The notes under the pieces: generated by a model
Told to the model about the DNA's origin: nothing
The model's input: only the letters and a program-made list of their open reading frames with translations
Databases searched by the model: none
From: Anaerolineae bacterium
GTDB taxonomy: Bacteria; Chloroflexota; Anaerolineae; E26-bin7
Assembly (NCBI GenBank): GCA_029933115.1
Contig: JAOZOT010000079.1
Coordinates: forward strand, 4,236 to 11,464
Length of the DNA stretch: 7,229 nucleotides
Direction of reading: 5' to 3'
Shown here: piece after piece, positions 6,101-7,229 of the stretch
How the letters are laid out: each line of letters opens with the position of its first letter
Numbering within the stretch: the stretch's first letter is position 1
Made by a program: the position numbers and the translations under genes

Positions 6101-7160
6101 ACCCCCTGGGCCAGAGTTGGCCACCATCAATGACTGGCTGTTGATCAGCGTGGCAGACACCGGGATAGGCATCGCCGCGGAAGAATTGGACCGGATTTTC
6201 GACAAATTTTACCAAGCCGGAGGCTTTGCCAACCGCAGTGTCGGGGGCAGTGGTCTGGGCCTGTCCATAGTGCGCGGCATCGTGGAGGCTCATGGAGGTA
6301 AGATCTGGGCCCAAAGTGCTGGGGAAAACCAGGGTTCGACTTTCACCTTTGCCCTGCCGGTGATAGAAGCCAAGCCAATCCCGGTGCCCTCCCCCTTGAC
6401 CCCGAGCACGGCCATGGTGCTGGTGATTGATGATGACCCGGATGCGGTCAACCTGTTGCGCCTATACCTGGAAGAGGAGGGCTATAGCGTGACCGGCGCT
6501 TACGACGGAGAGACGGCCTTGCAGTTGGCCGTGGAGTTGCAGCCGGCCGTCATCCTGTTGGACATCCTGATGCCCAAGTTAAATGGCTTCACTGTGCTGG
6601 AGAGGCTGAAAGCCAACACCGCCACTCAGGACATCCCGGTGATCATCGTTTCGATCCTGACCAACCAGGAGAAGGGCCTCAGCCTGGGAGCGATGGACTA
6701 TCTGACCAAACCCATTGACCGTCAGCGTCTACTGAAAAGCGTGCGCCGGCTCACCAAGCCCAGGAGCCCCAAAGGTACATTCCCATCTGTCCTGATCGTA
6801 GACGATGACAAAGAGTTGGCGGACCTGGTACGGATCCATCTGCTGGGAGGAGGTTTCTGGGCGACTTGTGCCTACGATGGGCGGGAGGCCATGGAGAAAG
6901 TGAGGGAGCAGATTCCAGACCTTCTCATCCTGGACATTCTGATGCCAGAGATGGATGGCTTTGAAGTCATCAAGGCCCTGAAGGGCGATCCTCTCACCCG
7001 TCACGTGCCGGTCATTATCCTGACCGCCAAAGACCTGACCGAAAAGGAGCGCAAGTCGCTCCAGTTGGGCACTACCAGGTATTTGACCAAAACCCTCTTT
7101 TCAAAGGAAGACCTTTTGGCGGAGGTGAGAGATATGGTGGGGATGTTAACAGAGAATTAG
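3183..7160 (+). CDS. Hybrid sensor histidine kinase, REC-GAF3-HisKA-HATPase-REC-REC
   Basis: A 1325-residue cytosolic hybrid kinase with no membrane segment or signal peptide. Domains in order: receiver-like (1-118; D7/D9, D52, T80, with R102 where Lys is usual); acidic coiled coil (about 120-205); GAF1 (206-365); linker; GAF2 (420-582); coiled coil (583-632); GAF3 (633-800); HisKA (about 815-885) with phospho-acceptor H829 in SHELRTP; HATPase (about 930-1055) with N-box NLLSNAIKF (944-952), DTGIGI (992-997), FDKFY (1006-1010) and GGSGLGLS (1021-1028); receiver (1078-1190; D1083-D1085, D1127, S1157, K1176); receiver (1205-1325; D1207-D1209, D1251, T1281, K1303). All kinase and C-terminal receiver catalytic residues are intact, so autophosphorylation and transfer to D1127 or D1251 are expected. 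The signal is unknown; the GAF domains contain no cysteine, which argues against a thioether-linked bilin. There is no DNA-binding output and no partner regulator nearby. The start is set by the AGGAGG 8 nt upstream. Confidence 0.93.
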   Translation: MAVLLLDSDPNRRKIVLEALEQAAPAFEIEAVASGSEAMRRLSEKVYKVILDCGQPRQERLAMLRSIQQKGQFTQVIVVTDEGGEEEARQAMQEGAGYYVVRTEAYLTTLPLVVEKAYQRSRLLAELRQMREGEARPAYLLAPQDETMIELPADSSEALRDALNRMQKALEEVNALLEKSQIRFDNRASALEQAVAEARRQARDMATLNAIADVISRSSILDEVLGNTLDKVLEATGTKIGAVLVLDEEARKIVIASQRGLSEEFAQAITDVKTKERTFLWKILSGHSLLIDGVSPDSDGYGLSKEMAEEGIDSLLGVPLRSKGKVRGAMIIAANEKGHLTSHDVDFLTIVGRQAGLAVENIKLREEIWRAAEEWLREIEGAAEAGGADISPVDETGEPEYSAETALEIEGEVQRQNRELWTINAVAEAVSQSFDLDEILGSVVSKLTAVMGIEASWVYLVETREEEEEPELLLKAHRGVSERFAQGMTRIRMGEGLNGQVAASGEPLLIEDLAESEVRTKLVVEQEGLRSFAGVPMKAKDRVIGVIAVASHIPRPFAPHEVRLLTSVSNQVGIAVEKVQLYHQVREYAEQQEKSNQVLQEINSMLMESQAELEEQMAVVKRAEMEIQQRNRELSALNAIATTVSQHLDFEKVSVSAIDKVLETLNLAYGEIFILDQRTKDMILVVSRGESPEFAFSIEKFGLGEGLPGLIAQDKKPLLIEDIASDTRFIRGLNSEQLGKGKSYSVVGIPLFAQDQLVGAMDFFSAEGHPFTSSMVDLLTTIGHQIGVAVSNARLFEEVKQAAEQLKRANDELQELNRLKSDFIAIVSHELRTPLASIIGYVDLMLDEETGPLNEEQSQYLGIIERNAERLSRLINDILDISRIEAGRIDLAMAPLNMVEIARETVVTMQPQAQVKGIEMTVSMAEGLPPIQGDPDRIRQVLVNLLSNAIKFTPQGGQVEISGWCLAAGEQPPPPGPELATINDWLLISVADTGIGIAAEELDRIFDKFYQAGGFANRSVGGSGLGLSIVRGIVEAHGGKIWAQSAGENQGSTFTFALPVIEAKPIPVPSPLTPSTAMVLVIDDDPDAVNLLRLYLEEEGYSVTGAYDGETALQLAVELQPAVILLDILMPKLNGFTVLERLKANTATQDIPVIIVSILTNQEKGLSLGAMDYLTKPIDRQRLLKSVRRLTKPRSPKGTFPSVLIVDDDKELADLVRIHLLGGGFWATCAYDGREAMEKVREQIPDLLILDILMPEMDGFEVIKALKGDPLTRHVPVIILTAKDLTEKERKSLQLGTTRYLTKTLFSKEDLLAEVRDMVGMLTEN

Positions 7161-7229
7161 GAGGAGCAGGAGAACACCTGAGAGCGTGTCTGAAAATTCG
7201 GGGGGCGGCGCTCGTAGTAACGACTTCAG
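7161..7229 (+). other. 3' edge: possible start of next gene or mobile-element end
   Basis: Right after the kinase stop come GAGGAGCAGGAG (7161-7172), which looks like a ribosome binding site, and a GTG at 7186 that opens a frame (VSENSGGGARSNDF) running off the window. The spacing of 13 nt is long and 14 codons are too few to judge. Alternatively, GAGCGTGTCTGAAAATTCG (7182-7200) resembles insertion-sequence ends as I remember them, and GTAGTAACGACTTCAG (7214-7229) looks like the left half of a palindrome cut by the window edge. No terminator is visible after the kinase. Confidence 0.3.

Noticed and set aside
5685..6314. 209-codon - strand open frame opposite the HisKA/HATPase region
   Set aside because: It is fully antisense to strongly conserved kinase motifs and its product has no family features.
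1..7229. CRISPR arrays, tRNA or rRNA genes, toxin-antitoxin or defence systems
   Set aside because: No regularly spaced direct repeats, no tRNA-like cloverleaf or rRNA sequence, and no nuclease, methylase or toxin signature were seen on either strand.

Overview
The window looks like an ordinary chromosomal segment of a moderately GC-rich bacterium, most likely a member of the Chloroflexota (Anaerolineae-like). That placement is inferred from four things: a DUF951 protein, a monogalactosyldiacylglycerol (MGDG) synthase-like glycosyltransferase, a very long soluble multi-GAF hybrid kinase, and palindromic intergenic repeats. No rRNA or other marker gene confirms it. All recognisable genes are on the + strand and cover nearly the whole window.

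Layout. Positions 1-100 hold no convincing gene but contain a perfect 15-bp inverted repeat with a 3-nt loop (22-54). A good extended -10 promoter (101-129) follows. It precedes a small DUF951 protein (163-363), an MFS exporter-like membrane protein (448-1764) and, only 12 bp further on, an MGDG-synthase/UgtP-type GT28 glycosyltransferase (1777-2988). These three are probably co-transcribed. A 194-bp gap (2989-3182) carries a second candidate extended -10 promoter and a GC-rich leader with a short hairpin. It precedes a 1325-residue cytosolic hybrid sensor histidine kinase (3183-7160) built as receiver, GAF, GAF, GAF, HisKA, HATPase, receiver, receiver. The last 69 bases hold no complete gene; they may contain the end of a dispersed repeat or the first codons of a GTG-started gene.

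How the genes may work together. The glycosyltransferase probably adds a sugar to diacylglycerol on the inner face of the membrane, and the adjacent MFS protein could move a lipid or related product across it. This parallels the Firmicutes pairing of a UgtP/YpfP glucosyltransferase with the MFS glycolipid flippase LtaA. That coupling is an inference from adjacency. The kinase has its own promoter candidate and no DNA-binding output domain, so its targets lie outside the window.

I see no clear undescribed system. The most interesting points are the transporter-glycosyltransferase pair and the unusual receiver domains of the kinase.
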